Assembly: GCA_947500825.1 (NCBI GenBank)
Contig: CANMTR010000004.1
Coordinates: forward strand, 62,001-126,000
DNA from: an uncultured Paracoccaceae bacterium
Lineage (GTDB): Bacteria > Pseudomonadota > Alphaproteobacteria > Rhodobacterales > Rhodobacteraceae
Direction of reading: 5' to 3'
DNA length: 64,000 bases
Shown here one piece after another: positions 8,427 to 18,194 of this stretch. Under the pieces are notes generated by a model. That model was given only the letters and a program-made list of their open reading frames with translations, was not told the DNA's origin and did not search any database. How positions within the stretch are numbered: position 1 is the first letter of the stretch; every line of letters begins with the position of its first letter. Made by a program: the position numbers and the translations under genes.

Positions 8427-8789
8427 GTGCGTCCGGACCGCGCCTTTCCCGTCACCCGGCACCGCCACGAGGGCGCGGCCGGGGGCCGGGACTATCTGCT
8501 GCGTCTGCCCTCCGGCCGCCCCGCCCTGGTGATCCAGGGCACGGCCGACGAGGTGGTACGCCCGGCCAACGCGGCGCGCATCGCGCGCACCGGCGCGCCG
8601 GTGCGGCTGCGCCTGGTCCGGGGGTTGGGCCACGGCTGGTCCGGCGGCGACGTGGCGGGCAGCCATACCGCTCCCGGCTTTCCCTCGGCCACCGACGAGG
8701 TCCTGTCGTTCATGCGCCAGGGCTTGTCGCGCTCCCGCCGGATCTGGGCGCCGCCTGCCCCGGCCGAGGCCCGCCCCGGCGCACCCTGA
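8427..8789 (+). pseudogene. Remnant of a PHB-depolymerase-type esterase with internal deletion
   Basis: A 120-codon open frame with a GTG at 8427 and no ribosome binding site. Its middle, PALVIQGTADEVVRPANAA followed by GLGHGWSGGD and an SxTxPxxPxATDEVLxF pattern, matches the C-terminal third of polyhydroxybutyrate-depolymerase family esterases, including the region of the catalytic Asp and His. The preceding RDYLLRLPSG resembles the extreme N-terminal strand of the same family, so about 200 residues carrying the nucleophile Ser appear to have been lost in frame. It cannot be a working hydrolase. Family call is from motif memory only. Confidence 0.6.
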
Positions 8790-8806
8790 TGGCGCGGGGA
8801 GGGAGT

Positions 8807-9370
8807 TCAGGCGCGCCCGCCCGCGCCCGACAGCATGATCGGGTCGATCCCCAGCGTCGTGATCGCGGCGATCCACTTGCCCGAGTTGTCCGTCCCGAAC
8901 ACCAGGTCGGGGTCGGCGTCGGCCACCAGCCAGCCGTTGTCGACGATCTCGCTCTCGAGTTGTCCCGGCCCCCAGCCCGCGTAGCCGAGCGCCACCATCG
9001 AGCGGCTGGGCCCCGCGCCGCCCGCCATGGCGCGCAGGATGTCGAGGGTCGCGGTCATGCCGAACCGGCCCCCCACGTCGAGCGTGGTGTCGTCCTGGCT
9101 GTATTCGACCGAGTGCAGAACGAACCCGCGCGAGTTCTCCACCGGCCCCCCGAAGAAGACCCGCGCCTCGATTGGCTCCTCGGCCTCGATGGAGAGCTGT
9201 TCGAGAAGGTCGTTGAGGTCGATCTCCGGGGCGGGCTTGTTCACCATCAGGCCCATGCCGCCGTCCTCGCCATGGGCGCAGATCAGGATCACGCTCTTTT
9301 CGAAGCGGGGGTCGCCCATGCCGGGCATGGCGATCAAGAGCTTGCCGGTCAGGTCAGTCGCGTCTGTCAT
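8807..9370 (-). CDS. YqgE/AlgH family protein
   Basis: 187 residues. The N-terminus LTGKLLIAMPGMGDPRFEKS, the VNKPAP segment and FFGGPVE are hallmarks of the YqgE/AlgH (UPF0301) family. Members are widespread cytosolic proteins whose biochemical role is unsettled; the Pseudomonas member was first linked to alginate regulation. Start ATG 9370 is preferred over a TTG three codons upstream. It stands alone, convergent with the esterase remnant and divergent from the DsbD-like gene. Confidence 0.92.
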   Translation of the reverse strand: MTDATDLTGKLLIAMPGMGDPRFEKSVILICAHGEDGGMGLMVNKPAPEIDLNDLLEQLSIEAEEPIEARVFFGGPVENSRGFVLHSVEYSQDDTTLDVGGRFGMTATLDILRAMAGGAGPSRSMVALGYAGWGPGQLESEIVDNGWLVADADPDLVFGTDNSGKWIAAITTLGIDPIMLSGAGGRA

Positions 9371-9463
9371 GACCTGCAAGATGGCGCGGGCGCGGGTCCG
9401 CGCAACCCCGCGGCGGGCTTACCGTGACGCTGTTGTGACTTTCCGTCGCCCCGGCGCTCGCCT

Positions 9464-10261
9464 ATGCCGGCATGCATGTTGCGCGGCCTTCTCGTCCTCC
9501 TCCTCCTTCTCGCTCCTGGCCTGGCTTCGGCCCAGGACGGCGGCGCGCGGGTGCGGATCCTGCCCGGCTGGACCACCGGCGCCGGCGCCCACATGGCGGG
9601 GCTGGAGATCACGCTGCCCCGCGGCTGGAAGACCTACTGGCGCCGTCCCGGCGAGGCCGGCATCCCGCCCGCCTTCGACTGGTCGGCCTCGCGCAACCTC
9701 GCCGGCATCCGCGTCCACTGGCCGGTGCCGCAGGTGTTCCACCAGGCGGGGATGCGCTCCATCGGCTACGCCGAGAAGGTCGTCCTGCCGGTGGAGGTGA
9801 CGCCCGCCCGCCCCGGACAGCCGGTGGAGCTGTCGCTCAGGGCCGATATGGGGATGTGCCGCGACATCTGCGTGCCCGTGGCCGCCGATGCCACCGCGAC
9901 CCTGCCCGCCACCGGCGGGCGCGGCGATGCCGCGATCCGCGCCGCCCTGGCCGACCGTCCGCTCACCGCGGCGGAATCGGGCGCGCGCGCCCGCTGCGCG
10001 CTTGACCTGGGCGGGGACGGGGCCACGCTGACTGCGCGGCTCGATCTTCCCGCGCTGGGCCCCGCCCCCGAGGTCGTGTTCGAGGCCGCCGATCCGGGGC
10101 TGTGGATCTCCGAGCCGCGGACCCGGGCCGAGGGGGGCACCCTCGTCTCCACCGCCCGGATCGAGGCACCGGCCGGCCTGCCGCTGACCTTCGACCGCTC
10201 GGCCCTGCGCACCACCGTGATCGGGCGGGGCGGCGCGGTGGAGATCCTGGGCTGCGACTGA
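9464..10261 (+). CDS. Secreted DsbD N-terminal-domain-like (thiol:disulfide interchange) protein
   Basis: 265 residues with a hydrophobic signal peptide (LRGLLVLLLLLAPGLASAQ), so periplasmic. The body matches the stand-alone DsbD alpha-like domain found in Rhodobacterales: LPRGWKTYWRRPGEAGIPP, a WPVPQ segment and the cysteine pair in GMCRDICVPV near the middle. In DsbD that domain passes electrons from the membrane to periplasmic thiol proteins; whether this free-standing form does so is not shown. ATG 9464 is the first start in frame; ATG 9476 (MLRGLL) gives a better-shaped signal peptide and is an equal candidate. No clear ribosome binding site precedes either. Confidence 0.85.
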   Translation: MPACMLRGLLVLLLLLAPGLASAQDGGARVRILPGWTTGAGAHMAGLEITLPRGWKTYWRRPGEAGIPPAFDWSASRNLAGIRVHWPVPQVFHQAGMRSIGYAEKVVLPVEVTPARPGQPVELSLRADMGMCRDICVPVAADATATLPATGGRGDAAIRAALADRPLTAAESGARARCALDLGGDGATLTARLDLPALGPAPEVVFEAADPGLWISEPRTRAEGGTLVSTARIEAPAGLPLTFDRSALRTTVIGRGGAVEILGCD

Positions 10262-10271
10262 GCGCGCGGCC

Positions 10272-10976
10272 TCACAGCATCCGGATCACGTCCTTGTCGA
10301 TCGCCAGCGTATAGCCGCGTCGCGTCACCGTCCGCACCAGAAGCTCGGCCACGAGCTGGTTGCCCAGGGCGTCGCGCAGCCGCTTGATGCGGGTGGCGCC
10401 AGCGGCCTCGTCGCACTGGGACGGGTCGCGCCCCGACACCATCGCCTCGATCTGCACGCCCGACAGGATATCCTCGTCCATGCGCGCCTCGGCCAGCACG
10501 CTCAAGGTCTCGATCGCGGCCTGGGTCAGGGTGAACTCCATGTCGTTGAGATGCACGGCCCGGTCCGCCCGGCTGATCGTGAGGGAGGCCACGCGGATGC
10601 CGGAGCGCTCGATCTCCCCCATCCGGCGATAGAGCGCGACCAGCACCACCAGGAAGGTCAGCGTCGCCGCCAGCAGCGCCACCGAGAACACCAGCAGCAC
10701 GAAGATCACCACCCGGTAGCTGGCCAGCACCTCCCCGAAGGCGGTGCCGGACTGGGCCAGGATCTCCAGCAGGCGGATCGACTGGCCGTCGGTCAGCGCC
10801 GCGTTCTCGACGAAGATCCGCTCCACCCGCGCGTTGAAGGCGTTGGCGTCCGGCAGGCTCAAGAGCAGCAGGACCGCTGCCAGCCCCAGGATCGCGGCCA
10901 CCGCGGCGATGCCCCAGGCGATCAGCCGCGCCACCCCGCGGGAGCTGTCAGTAACGGAGGAAATACGCGCCAGCAT
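10272..10976 (-). CDS. Membrane-anchored winged-helix transcriptional regulator
   Basis: 234 residues. Two hydrophobic helices at about 16-41 and 88-115 enclose a 45-residue loop, presumably periplasmic. The cytosolic C-terminal half (about 140-232) reads as a winged helix of the OmpR/ToxR C-terminal kind: FTLTQAAIETLSVLAEA, TRIKRLRDALGNQL and the end TVTRRGYTLAI. The topology, with DNA-binding domain after the membrane helices, is the reverse of ToxR. No receiver domain is present. Its start lies inside the last 29 bases of the small secreted protein gene upstream on the same strand, so the two are co-translated. DNA target unknown. Confidence 0.75.
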   Translation of the reverse strand: MLARISSVTDSSRGVARLIAWGIAAVAAILGLAAVLLLLSLPDANAFNARVERIFVENAALTDGQSIRLLEILAQSGTAFGEVLASYRVVIFVLLVFSVALLAATLTFLVVLVALYRRMGEIERSGIRVASLTISRADRAVHLNDMEFTLTQAAIETLSVLAEARMDEDILSGVQIEAMVSGRDPSQCDEAAGATRIKRLRDALGNQLVAELLVRTVTRRGYTLAIDKDVIRML

Positions 10977-11226
10977 CGCCTCTCCTCTGTTCCGCCTCGT
11001 CCCGGTCCAGGCGCCGCATCACCGTCAGAAGCTCCCACCCGTCGCGCCCGATCCGGGCCGCGATCTCGGGGGCGGGGTTGGCGCAGGCGCCGTCGTCCAG
11101 CCGGATGATGCCGTAATGGAGCCTGAGCGGCCCGTCCCGCTTGGCCTTGTATTCCACGAAGCAGGCCGCGCCCGCCGGCCCGGCAAGAAGGGCCGCCAGT
11201 AGGGCGGCGGTCAGGATGCGTCCCAT
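10948..11226 (-). CDS. Small secreted protein of unknown function
   Basis: 92 residues with a clear signal peptide (RILTAALLAALLAGPAGA) leaving a mature protein of about 72 residues with two cysteines, CFVEYKAKRDG at the mature N-terminus and ACANP further on, which could form one disulfide. No family is recognised. Its last 29 bases overlap the start of the membrane-anchored winged-helix regulator in another frame, and a strong inverted repeat lies upstream. Inference: a periplasmic partner or ligand for the regulator's sensor loop. Confidence 0.75.
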   Translation of the reverse strand: MGRILTAALLAALLAGPAGAACFVEYKAKRDGPLRLHYGIIRLDDGACANPAPEIAARIGRDGWELLTVMRRLDRDEAEQRRGDAGAYFLRY

Positions 11227-11283
11227 CGCTCTGGTCCCGGATCAGCGGCGCCTGCGTCCGGCTCTGCCCCCAGGGGCCGCCGT

Positions 11284-11346
11284 CAGGCAATGACGGCCCG
11301 AGCCTGCCCCCTTCGTCATCCCATGACAAGCGCCCGTCATTGCCTG
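11284..11346. repeat. Perfect 13-bp inverted repeat with nested palindrome, between divergent genes
   Basis: CAGGCAATGACGG (11284-11296) and CCGTCATTGCCTG (11334-11346) are exact complements. Between them lies GTCAT-CCC-ATGAC (11315-11327), a second inverted repeat that shares the TGAC/GTCA element. The site is 57 bases upstream of the minus-strand secreted gene and 74 bases upstream of the plus-strand secreted gene. It could be an operator for both, or a cruciform or RNA hairpin in a long leader. Confidence 0.6.
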
Positions 11347-11420
11347 TCCCGGGGCTGCGCTCCCACCCTGATCTGCACGAGCTCCGGGCCGCCCCGGTCC
11401 GCCAGACGGGAGATACCACG

Positions 11421-11981
11421 ATGAGACGCACGATCGCCGCGACGATCCTGGCCGCCGCGCTGGGCGCCGCCCCCGCGGCCCAGGCCGACAAGCTTCTCTA
11501 CCGCCTGCCCGACGGCGGGCAGCAGCAGCAGGGCGGTGGGCAGATCGGCACCGGCCAGATCCTGGGGGGCCTCGCCGCGCTGGGCGCGCTGGGCTTCGCC
11601 CTGAACCGCCTGAACGACGACGACGATGACGACGACAAGGGCGACCGCCGCTACCGCGATCGGCGCGGCCACGACGAGCGCGGCTATGGCGGGCGTGGCT
11701 ACGACGGGCGCGACTACGACGGGCGCGACGGGTTCCGCGGCCGGGGCCCCGTGCGCGGCGGCCGGGCGGCGGCGCTCCCGGCCTCCTGCCTGCACAGGAT
11801 CGACAATCGCCGCGGGCCCGACAGGGTCTTCGCCGAGCGCTGTCTCGCGCGCAACGGAATCGCGCCTCGCAGCTTGCCGCAGGCGTGCCGCATCGGGGTT
11901 CGCGCCCGCGGGCGCACCCAGGCGGCCTACGCCGCGCCCTGCCTGCAGCGCCAGGGATGGAGGGTGGCGCGGCACCGCTGA
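11421..11981 (+). CDS. Secreted low-complexity protein with Asp run and C-terminal cysteine domain
   Basis: 186 residues. A signal peptide (about 1-22) is followed by a Gln-rich stretch, a glycine-zipper-like hydrophobic segment GQILGGLAALGALGFAL, a run of seven aspartates encoded by GAC repeats, an Arg/Gly/Asp/Tyr repeat zone, and a C-terminal region with four cysteines (SCLHRI, RCLARN, ACRIGV, PCLQRQ) that could form two disulfides. ATG 11421 is chosen because the signal peptide begins there; the open frame extends upstream without coding character. Function is not recognised. It is divergent from the small secreted protein/regulator pair. Confidence 0.75.
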   Translation: MRRTIAATILAAALGAAPAAQADKLLYRLPDGGQQQQGGGQIGTGQILGGLAALGALGFALNRLNDDDDDDDKGDRRYRDRRGHDERGYGGRGYDGRDYDGRDGFRGRGPVRGGRAAALPASCLHRIDNRRGPDRVFAERCLARNGIAPRSLPQACRIGVRARGRTQAAYAAPCLQRQGWRVARHR

Positions 11982-12321
11982 GTGCGACCCCCTCCCGCCC
12001 GCCCGGCCGGCCCTCCCCCCGCACATCCCGGGCGGCCGGCCGGGCAAGTCGACGCGCGCGGTCCCGCCGGGGCCGCGCGTTTGGTTTTCCACACCTGTGG
12101 ACAAGTCGGTGGGAAACTCCCGCGATCCTGCGGACGGATTTCCTCTGGCCTCACGTCGCCAGGTTGGATGACCCCCAAAATATACAGACAAGCCAGTTAC
12201 TTGCGGAATAATTCCGGCCGGGATATCCATGCACTGGCCCGTTCGGCGCCCGTGGGGGTAAGGCCGGGGCATCGCGCCGCTCTTGCCCCCGCCCGCGACA
12301 CGCGTCATGAGGCGCACCGCG
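11982..12321. other. 340-base intergenic region with a paired DnaA-box-like site
   Basis: No coding gene is supported here. The region becomes less GC-rich towards rnhB. TTTTCCACA (12085-12093), which fits the DnaA box consensus TTWTNCACA, is followed after two bases by TGTGGACAA (12096-12104), a near-complement with one mismatch. This may be a DnaA-responsive site or a chance palindrome. Confidence 0.4.
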
Positions 12322-12957
12322 ATGCCCGACTTTCTCCACGAATCACGCTGCCACGCCCATGGCGCCCGTCTCGTCGCGGGCGTGGACGAGGTCGGGCGCG
12401 GCCCGCTCGCGGGCCCCGTGGTGGCGGCCGCCGTCATCCTGTTCCCCTGCGCGATCCCTCCGGGCCTCGACGACAGCAAGGCGCTGGGCGCGGGCACCCG
12501 CGCGCGCTTGGCGGACGAGGTCGCGCGGGCGGGCCATGTGGGCCTCGGCGCCGCCAGCGTGGAGGAGATCGACCGCCTCAACATCCTGCAGGCCACGTTC
12601 CTCGCGATGTGCCGCGCGGTCGCGGCGCTGCCCGTGGCGCCCGATCACCTGCTGATCGACGGCAACCGCGTGCCCGCGCGGCTCCCCTGCCGCGCCGAGG
12701 CGGTGGTGAAGGGCGACAGCCTGTCCCTGTCGATCTCGGCCGCCTCCGTGGTGGCCAAGGTGCGGCGCGACGACGACATGCTGTCGCTGGCGCAACACTA
12801 TCCCGGCTACGGCTGGGCGACCAACATGGGCTACGGCACCGCGGAACACCTGATGGGACTGAAAAGCCACGGTGCCACACCACATCATCGGCGGTCCTTC
12901 CGCCCCGTACACAACATGTTGAGGCAAGGGAATTCGGCCGCGCAGTCGGTCAAATAG
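12322..12957 (+). CDS. rnhB: Ribonuclease HII
   Basis: 211 residues from ATG 12322, which has GAGG nine bases upstream; ATG 12307 is possible. The catalytic signature [12 protein letters not shown] (Asp22, Glu23) is intact, as are the later LIDGN and SAASVVAKV segments that supply the remaining acidic residues. The enzyme removes RNA from RNA/DNA hybrids and excises misincorporated ribonucleotides. It lies directly upstream of ccrM, an arrangement seen in other Rhodobacterales. Confidence 0.95.
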   Translation: MPDFLHESRCHAHGARLVAGVDEVGRGPLAGPVVAAAVILFPCAIPPGLDDSKALGAGTRARLADEVARAGHVGLGAASVEEIDRLNILQATFLAMCRAVAALPVAPDHLLIDGNRVPARLPCRAEAVVKGDSLSLSISAASVVAKVRRDDDMLSLAQHYPGYGWATNMGYGTAEHLMGLKSHGATPHHRRSFRPVHNMLRQGNSAAQSVK

Positions 12958-12978
12958 CCTTTGAACCTCTCCAAGGCT

Positions 12979-14140
<1,162 letters not shown>

Positions 14141-14213
14141 TCCCCGAGGTACCGCCCGTGCCGCAAGACCGCGCGCGCTTCGACTGCCGGAAGCGCGACC
14201 GCGCGGCACGACC

Positions 14214-14252
14214 TGGCCCCGCCGTCCCAAGGGACGCGCGGGGTCTTTTTTT
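14214..14252 (+). terminator. Rho-independent terminator after ccrM
   Basis: A stem formed by CCCCGC-c-GTCCC and GGGAC-gc-GCGGGG around an AA loop is followed by GTC and seven T residues (14246-14252). It begins 74 bases after the ccrM stop and faces the convergent DUF1643 gene. Confidence 0.85.
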
Positions 14253-14285
14253 CGAGCACGAGAAAGCCGCCCCGCCGGGCGCGCC

Positions 14286-14795
14286 TCAACCCTCCCAGGG
14301 CCGGGGCTGCTCGGAATAGGCGATGTAGAGCGGGTGTTTGGGATGCCCCGCCTTGGTCAGGCCGAGATGGTGGAGCCGACGGCCCGTTCCCCGCATCAGC
14401 CGTTCGACCTCGGCCCCGCGGCCCAGGTGGTCGCCGTGGCTCCCCCAGGCGCAGACGATGGTGTCGGCCCAAGCGCACCCCGCCACGATGGCCGCATCGT
14501 TTCCGGGCCCCACGGGCTCGGCGGCGCGGCGCATCTTCCTGGGGTCGGTGTCGCGCCAGGCAAAGATGTTGCACACCCGGAACGCGCCGAAGCCCAGCGT
14601 GCGCGCGCGCCGTTCGCAGCGCTCGACGGTGGGGTCGTTCTGCACTTCCGTGGCGGTGGAGGGGTTGAGCATCACGAAGAGCGCGCGGGCCCCGTCGCCG
14701 TCCCATACCCGCGTCAGGGCATAGCGGTAGCGCTCGCAGGGGGAATAGACCGCGTGGCTCTCGGCGTCGCCCTTCAGGTGGGTCCGTTCGATCAC
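14286..14795 (-). CDS. DUF1643 domain protein
   Basis: 169 residues from GTG 14795, which overlaps the truB stop codon by four bases. Recognisable DUF1643 features are [10 protein letters not shown], the central [21 protein letters not shown] stretch in two parts, and [11 protein letters not shown]. The family is conserved and cytosolic with no proven reaction. A longer upstream frame lies inside truB and is rejected. It is the distal gene of the rbfA-truB chain. Confidence 0.88.
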   Translation of the reverse strand: MIERTHLKGDAESHAVYSPCERYRYALTRVWDGDGARALFVMLNPSTATEVQNDPTVERCERRARTLGFGAFRVCNIFAWRDTDPRKMRRAAEPVGPGNDAAIVAGCAWADTIVCAWGSHGDHLGRGAEVERLMRGTGRRLHHLGLTKAGHPKHPLYIAYSEQPRPWEG

Positions 14796-15697
14796 GCCAG
14801 GTTCAGCACCCGGCTGGGGTGGAAATGGCCCGCCCGGTACTGCCCGAGCGCCAGCGGCCGGCCCTGGTGCGCCGCCCAGGCCAGGTCGCCGAACTCCGCC
14901 TCCGACGAGACGACCTCGGCGGGGTTGCCGTTGCGGATGCGCGTCGCGGCGAGCTCGGTCACCCGGCACACCGGCAGGTCGTCGAGCCCCGCTTCGACCG
15001 GCAGGAGCAGATCGTCGATCGCCTCGCTGCGCGCCAGCTCCTCGATCCGCTCCAGGCTCACCGACTGGTCGAGGTCGAACGGCCCCGACCAGATCCGCCG
15101 CAGGCTCTCCACGTGGCCGAGGCATCCCAGCTCGCGGCCCAGGTCGCGGGCGATGGACCGCACGTAGCCGCCCTTGCCGCAGACGAGGCGAAGCACCGCG
15201 CGGTCAGCACCCCTCACCTCCAGAAGCTCCAGCTCGTCGACATAGAGGGGCCGGGCGGCCAGTTCCGGCGCCTCGCCCTCCCGCGCCAGCTCGTAGGCAC
15301 GCCGCCCGTCCACGTGGACGGCCGAATAGGCGGGCGGCACCTGCATGACGTCGCCCGTCCAGCCCGGCAGGGCGGCGCGGATGGCGTCCGCGCCGGGGCG
15401 GGCCGCGGCCTCGCGCAGCACCTCGCCCGAGGCGTCGTCGGTCGCCGTCTCCGCCCCCCAGCGCACCGTGAAGTCGTAGGCCTTCAGCGCCTCGGTGATG
15501 GAGGAGACGACCTTGGTGGCCTCCCCCAGCGCCACCGCCAGGAGGCCGGTCGCGTCCGGATCAAGCGTGCCGGCATGGCCCGCCTTCTTGGCCTGGAATG
15601 CCCAGCGGACCTTGTTGACCACGTCGGTGGAGCCCCATCCGGCGGGCTTGTCCACCACGATCCAGCCCGAGATATCGCGTCCCTTGCGCCGTCCCAT
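14792..15697 (-). CDS. truB: tRNA pseudouridine(55) synthase
   Basis: 301 residues. TruB isomerises U55 in the T-loop of most tRNAs. The N-terminal segment [20 protein letters not shown] and catalytic Asp46 in [13 protein letters not shown] are present, together with the RSIARDLG motif and a PUA-like C-terminal part. Start ATG 15697 shares its last base with the stop of the upstream glycosidase gene. Placement near rbfA reflects the usual ribosome/tRNA maturation cluster. Confidence 0.96.
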   Translation of the reverse strand: MGRRKGRDISGWIVVDKPAGWGSTDVVNKVRWAFQAKKAGHAGTLDPDATGLLAVALGEATKVVSSITEALKAYDFTVRWGAETATDDASGEVLREAAARPGADAIRAALPGWTGDVMQVPPAYSAVHVDGRRAYELAREGEAPELAARPLYVDELELLEVRGADRAVLRLVCGKGGYVRSIARDLGRELGCLGHVESLRRIWSGPFDLDQSVSLERIEELARSEAIDDLLLPVEAGLDDLPVCRVTELAATRIRNGNPAEVVSSEAEFGDLAWAAHQGRPLALGQYRAGHFHPSRVLNLA

Positions 15698-16434
15698 CAC
15701 TGCGCCTCCTTCACCGTGCCGATGATCGGCCCCATGGGCCAGCCCGCGTCGTGGCGCCCCGACACGCCGTCGTAAAGGCGCGAGATCGACCCGTCGAGAT
15801 AGAGCGCGTCGGGCGTCTCCAGCCGGTCGCGGAACAGCCGCGCGAAGGTGTCGAAGTTCACCGCCTCGTTCGAGATCGCGAACCACAGCCGCCCCTCGCG
15901 GTCCACGCCCGCGCCGTTGCGGACATGGGTGGAGTCCGACCCGGGCAAAAAGCGCGGATGCAGCGCGCCGTCCAGCACCAGCATCGGCCCCGACTGGGTG
16001 GCGTAGTCGCAGGCGGGCGCCTCCGCGGCGAAGGCGCGCGATTCCATGACCCGCGCGCGGCCCTCTGCGAGGCACAGCACCCCGTTGGGCAGCATCCCGA
16101 AGTTTCCCGGCCCCGCGCTGGTCACGAGGCCGGCGAGCTCCGCGCCCCCCTCGACATAAAGGCCGACGGGGGCGAGGTCCGGGTGGAACATGCCCGCGTT
16201 CATCGCCACGCCGAGGGTCCGGCCCTCCGCCTCCAGCGCGCCGTTCACGGCACGGAAGCTGGAATAGGGCGCCCCGTCCGCGTCGTGGAGGAACAGCCGC
16301 ACATCCGTGGCGCCCGGGTTCACCGCGCAGACCGTGAACGACGCGCCGTCGAAGGTCACGTCCTCGCAGGGGCTCTCGTCGGCCGCAGCGGGGGTGGACC
16401 CCAGAAGGCTCAGGATCGCGGCGAGCACCTTCAT
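15697..16434 (-). CDS. Secreted phosphodiester glycosidase family protein
   Basis: 245 residues with a signal peptide of about 18 residues ending in ADE. The mature part carries the NAGPA/phosphodiester glycosidase pattern: [36 protein letters not shown] and [12 protein letters not shown]. The human relative uncovers mannose 6-phosphate; bacterial members are little characterised. It overlaps rbfA upstream by four bases and truB downstream by one base, so a periplasmic enzyme is embedded in a translation operon. Substrate unknown. Confidence 0.88.
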   Translation of the reverse strand: MKVLAAILSLLGSTPAAADESPCEDVTFDGASFTVCAVNPGATDVRLFLHDADGAPYSSFRAVNGALEAEGRTLGVAMNAGMFHPDLAPVGLYVEGGAELAGLVTSAGPGNFGMLPNGVLCLAEGRARVMESRAFAAEAPACDYATQSGPMLVLDGALHPRFLPGSDSTHVRNGAGVDREGRLWFAISNEAVNFDTFARLFRDRLETPDALYLDGSISRLYDGVSGRHDAGWPMGPIIGTVKEAQ

Positions 16435-16880
16435 CTCCCGCCGTCCCCGTCCCCGTCCTCGTCCCCGTCCGCGTCGTCCTCGTCCCCGTCCTCCACGTCG
16501 CGGCGCACCTCGTCGCGGTCGAACAGCTCGCGCGTGCGGTCCATCCGGTCGAAGGTCTCGTCGATCAGGAATCGCAGGTCGGGCGTGAACTTCAGCTCCG
16601 TGTCCTTCGACAACGCCCGCTTCAGCTCGTTCTTGTTGCGCTTGAGGCCCGCGATCGCCTCCTGCTTGTTCCCGCCCCCTAGGGGCAGGACATAGAGCGT
16701 GGCGATCCTGAGGTCGGGCGAGGTGCGCACCTCGCTCACCGTGATCGACAGCCGGTTCAGGTCGGGGTCGTGGATGTCGCCCCGGTTCAGCACGTCCGAC
16801 AGGGTGCGCCGGATCAGCTCGCCCACGCGAAGCTGGCGCTGGGAGGGGCCTCGGCTGGTATGGGTGCGGTTCTTTGCCAT
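16431..16880 (-). CDS. rbfA: Ribosome-binding factor A with an acidic repeat tail
   Basis: 149 residues. RbfA binds the 30S subunit and assists 16S rRNA 5'-end maturation and cold adaptation. Diagnostic parts are [37 protein letters not shown] and the [17 protein letters not shown] segment. The last 20 or so residues are almost only Asp, Glu and Gly, encoded by imperfect repeats of a CCCGTC-type hexamer (16439-16494), an unusual extension for this family. Its stop overlaps the next gene's start (ATGA). It is the first gene of the minus-strand chain. Confidence 0.95.
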   Translation of the reverse strand: MAKNRTHTSRGPSQRQLRVGELIRRTLSDVLNRGDIHDPDLNRLSITVSEVRTSPDLRIATLYVLPLGGGNKQEAIAGLKRNKNELKRALSKDTELKFTPDLRFLIDETFDRMDRTRELFDRDEVRRDVEDGDEDDADGDEDGDGDGGR

Positions 16881-17021
16881 GGGCGGGATCTATGGCGTCC
16901 CGCCCATGCGCGCAACAGCCCGGCGCGGACGCGCGCGGCGGGCCCTGCCCGGAAGGCCGGCGTTGCCCCCGCCCGCGCCCCGCGCTAGCCCGGGGGTGCG
17001 GGGGCGACAGGAGGGACAGCC

Positions 17022-17819
17022 ATGCGGATCGCGGTAACGGGCGTGTCGGGCCGGATGGGGGGCATGCTGGTGCAGGCGGTGGACGCGGACGACCGGGTGC
17101 GCCTCGCCGCAGCGCTGGAGCGTCCCGGCCACGACTGGGCGGGCCGGGACCTCGGCCTCGCCATGGGCGGGCCCGAGCGCGGTCTCGCCGTCACCGACGA
17201 TCCCGAGCGGGCGCTGGAGGCCGCGGACTGCGTGATCGACTTCACCGCGCCGGCGGCCACGGTCGCGCTGGCCCGGGTCGCGGCGCGGACGGGCACCGCC
17301 ATGGTGATCGGCACCACCGGCCTCTCGGACGACGACATCGCCGCCCTCGACCGCGCCGGCCGCGACGTGGCCATCGTGCGGGCGGGCAACATGAGCCTCG
17401 GGGTCAACCTGCTCACGAGCCTCGTTTCCCGCGTCGCCGCCAGCCTCGGGGTGGAGTACGACATCGAGGTGGTCGAGGCGCATCACAACCGCAAGGTCGA
17501 CGCCCCCTCCGGCACCGCGCTCATGCTGGGCGAGGCGGCGGCGCGGGGCAGGGGCGTCTCGCTGGAGGACGTGGCCGACCGGGGCCGCGACGGCATGGGC
17601 GCGCGGGCGGAGGGCGACATCGGTTTCCACGCGATCCGGGGCGGCGGCATCGTGGGCGAGCACCAGGTCCACTTCGCCGGCCCGTCCGAGGTGCTCACCC
17701 TGTCCCACAGCGCCACCGACCGCACCCTGTTCGCGCGCGGCGCGCTCACCGCCGCGCTCTGGACGGCCTCCCGAGGTCCGGGCCATTACGACATGGTGAA
17801 CGTGCTGGGCCTCGACTGA
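17022..17819 (+). CDS. dapB: 4-hydroxy-tetrahydrodipicolinate reductase
   Basis: 265 residues. Reduces 4-hydroxy-tetrahydrodipicolinate in lysine and diaminopimelate synthesis. The NAD(P)H-binding [12 protein letters not shown] at the N-terminus, the CVIDFTAPA and GTTGL segments and the catalytic [16 protein letters not shown] block are intact. Length matches the family. It is followed after 26 bases by a small secreted protein gene. Confidence 0.97.
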   Translation: MRIAVTGVSGRMGGMLVQAVDADDRVRLAAALERPGHDWAGRDLGLAMGGPERGLAVTDDPERALEAADCVIDFTAPAATVALARVAARTGTAMVIGTTGLSDDDIAALDRAGRDVAIVRAGNMSLGVNLLTSLVSRVAASLGVEYDIEVVEAHHNRKVDAPSGTALMLGEAAARGRGVSLEDVADRGRDGMGARAEGDIGFHAIRGGGIVGEHQVHFAGPSEVLTLSHSATDRTLFARGALTAALWTASRGPGHYDMVNVLGLD

Positions 17820-17845
17820 GCGGCGCGGGGGCTACCTTCGCCTCC

Positions 17846-18193
17846 ATGCTACGCCTCAGCGCCCTCCTTCTCGCTCTCGCCCTGCCTGCCGCCGCGCAGG
17901 ACCTGGCCCGCGTCACCGACCGGCAGGCGTTCCTGTCCCGTGTGGGCGGGCAGGACCTGTCGCGGATGGGCATCACCGTCCAGGTCCGGCCCGACGGGAG
18001 CATCACCGGCAGCGCCTTCGGCGCCCCCGTCACCGGTTCGTGGGAATGGACCGAGGGCTTCTTCTGCCGGCAGATGTCCTGGGGCCCCCGCGAATGGGAG
18101 CGCAACTGCCAGGCCGTCTACACGGACGGGGCCACGGTCCGCTTCGTCGCGGACCGCGGCGAGGGCGACACGGCCGACCTCACCCTGGAGTGA
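17846..18193 (+). CDS. Small secreted protein next to dapB
   Basis: 115 residues from ATG 17846, with a signal peptide (LRLSALLLALALPAAAQ). The mature part contains VTVQ-like and TGSAFGAPVTGSWEW segments and two cysteines (FFCRQMSW and NCQAVY), which look like a compact disulfide-bonded beta domain. Similar proteins in Rhodobacterales follow dapB and are sometimes mislabelled as dihydrodipicolinate reductase; no enzyme motif is seen. Function unknown. Confidence 0.8.
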   Translation: MLRLSALLLALALPAAAQDLARVTDRQAFLSRVGGQDLSRMGITVQVRPDGSITGSAFGAPVTGSWEWTEGFFCRQMSWGPREWERNCQAVYTDGATVRFVADRGEGDTADLTLE

Positions 18194-18194
18194 T

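Noticed and set aside
16439-16494. Regular short repeats considered as a CRISPR-like array
   Set aside because: Repeat unit is six bases, without spacers, and lies inside the rbfA coding frame.
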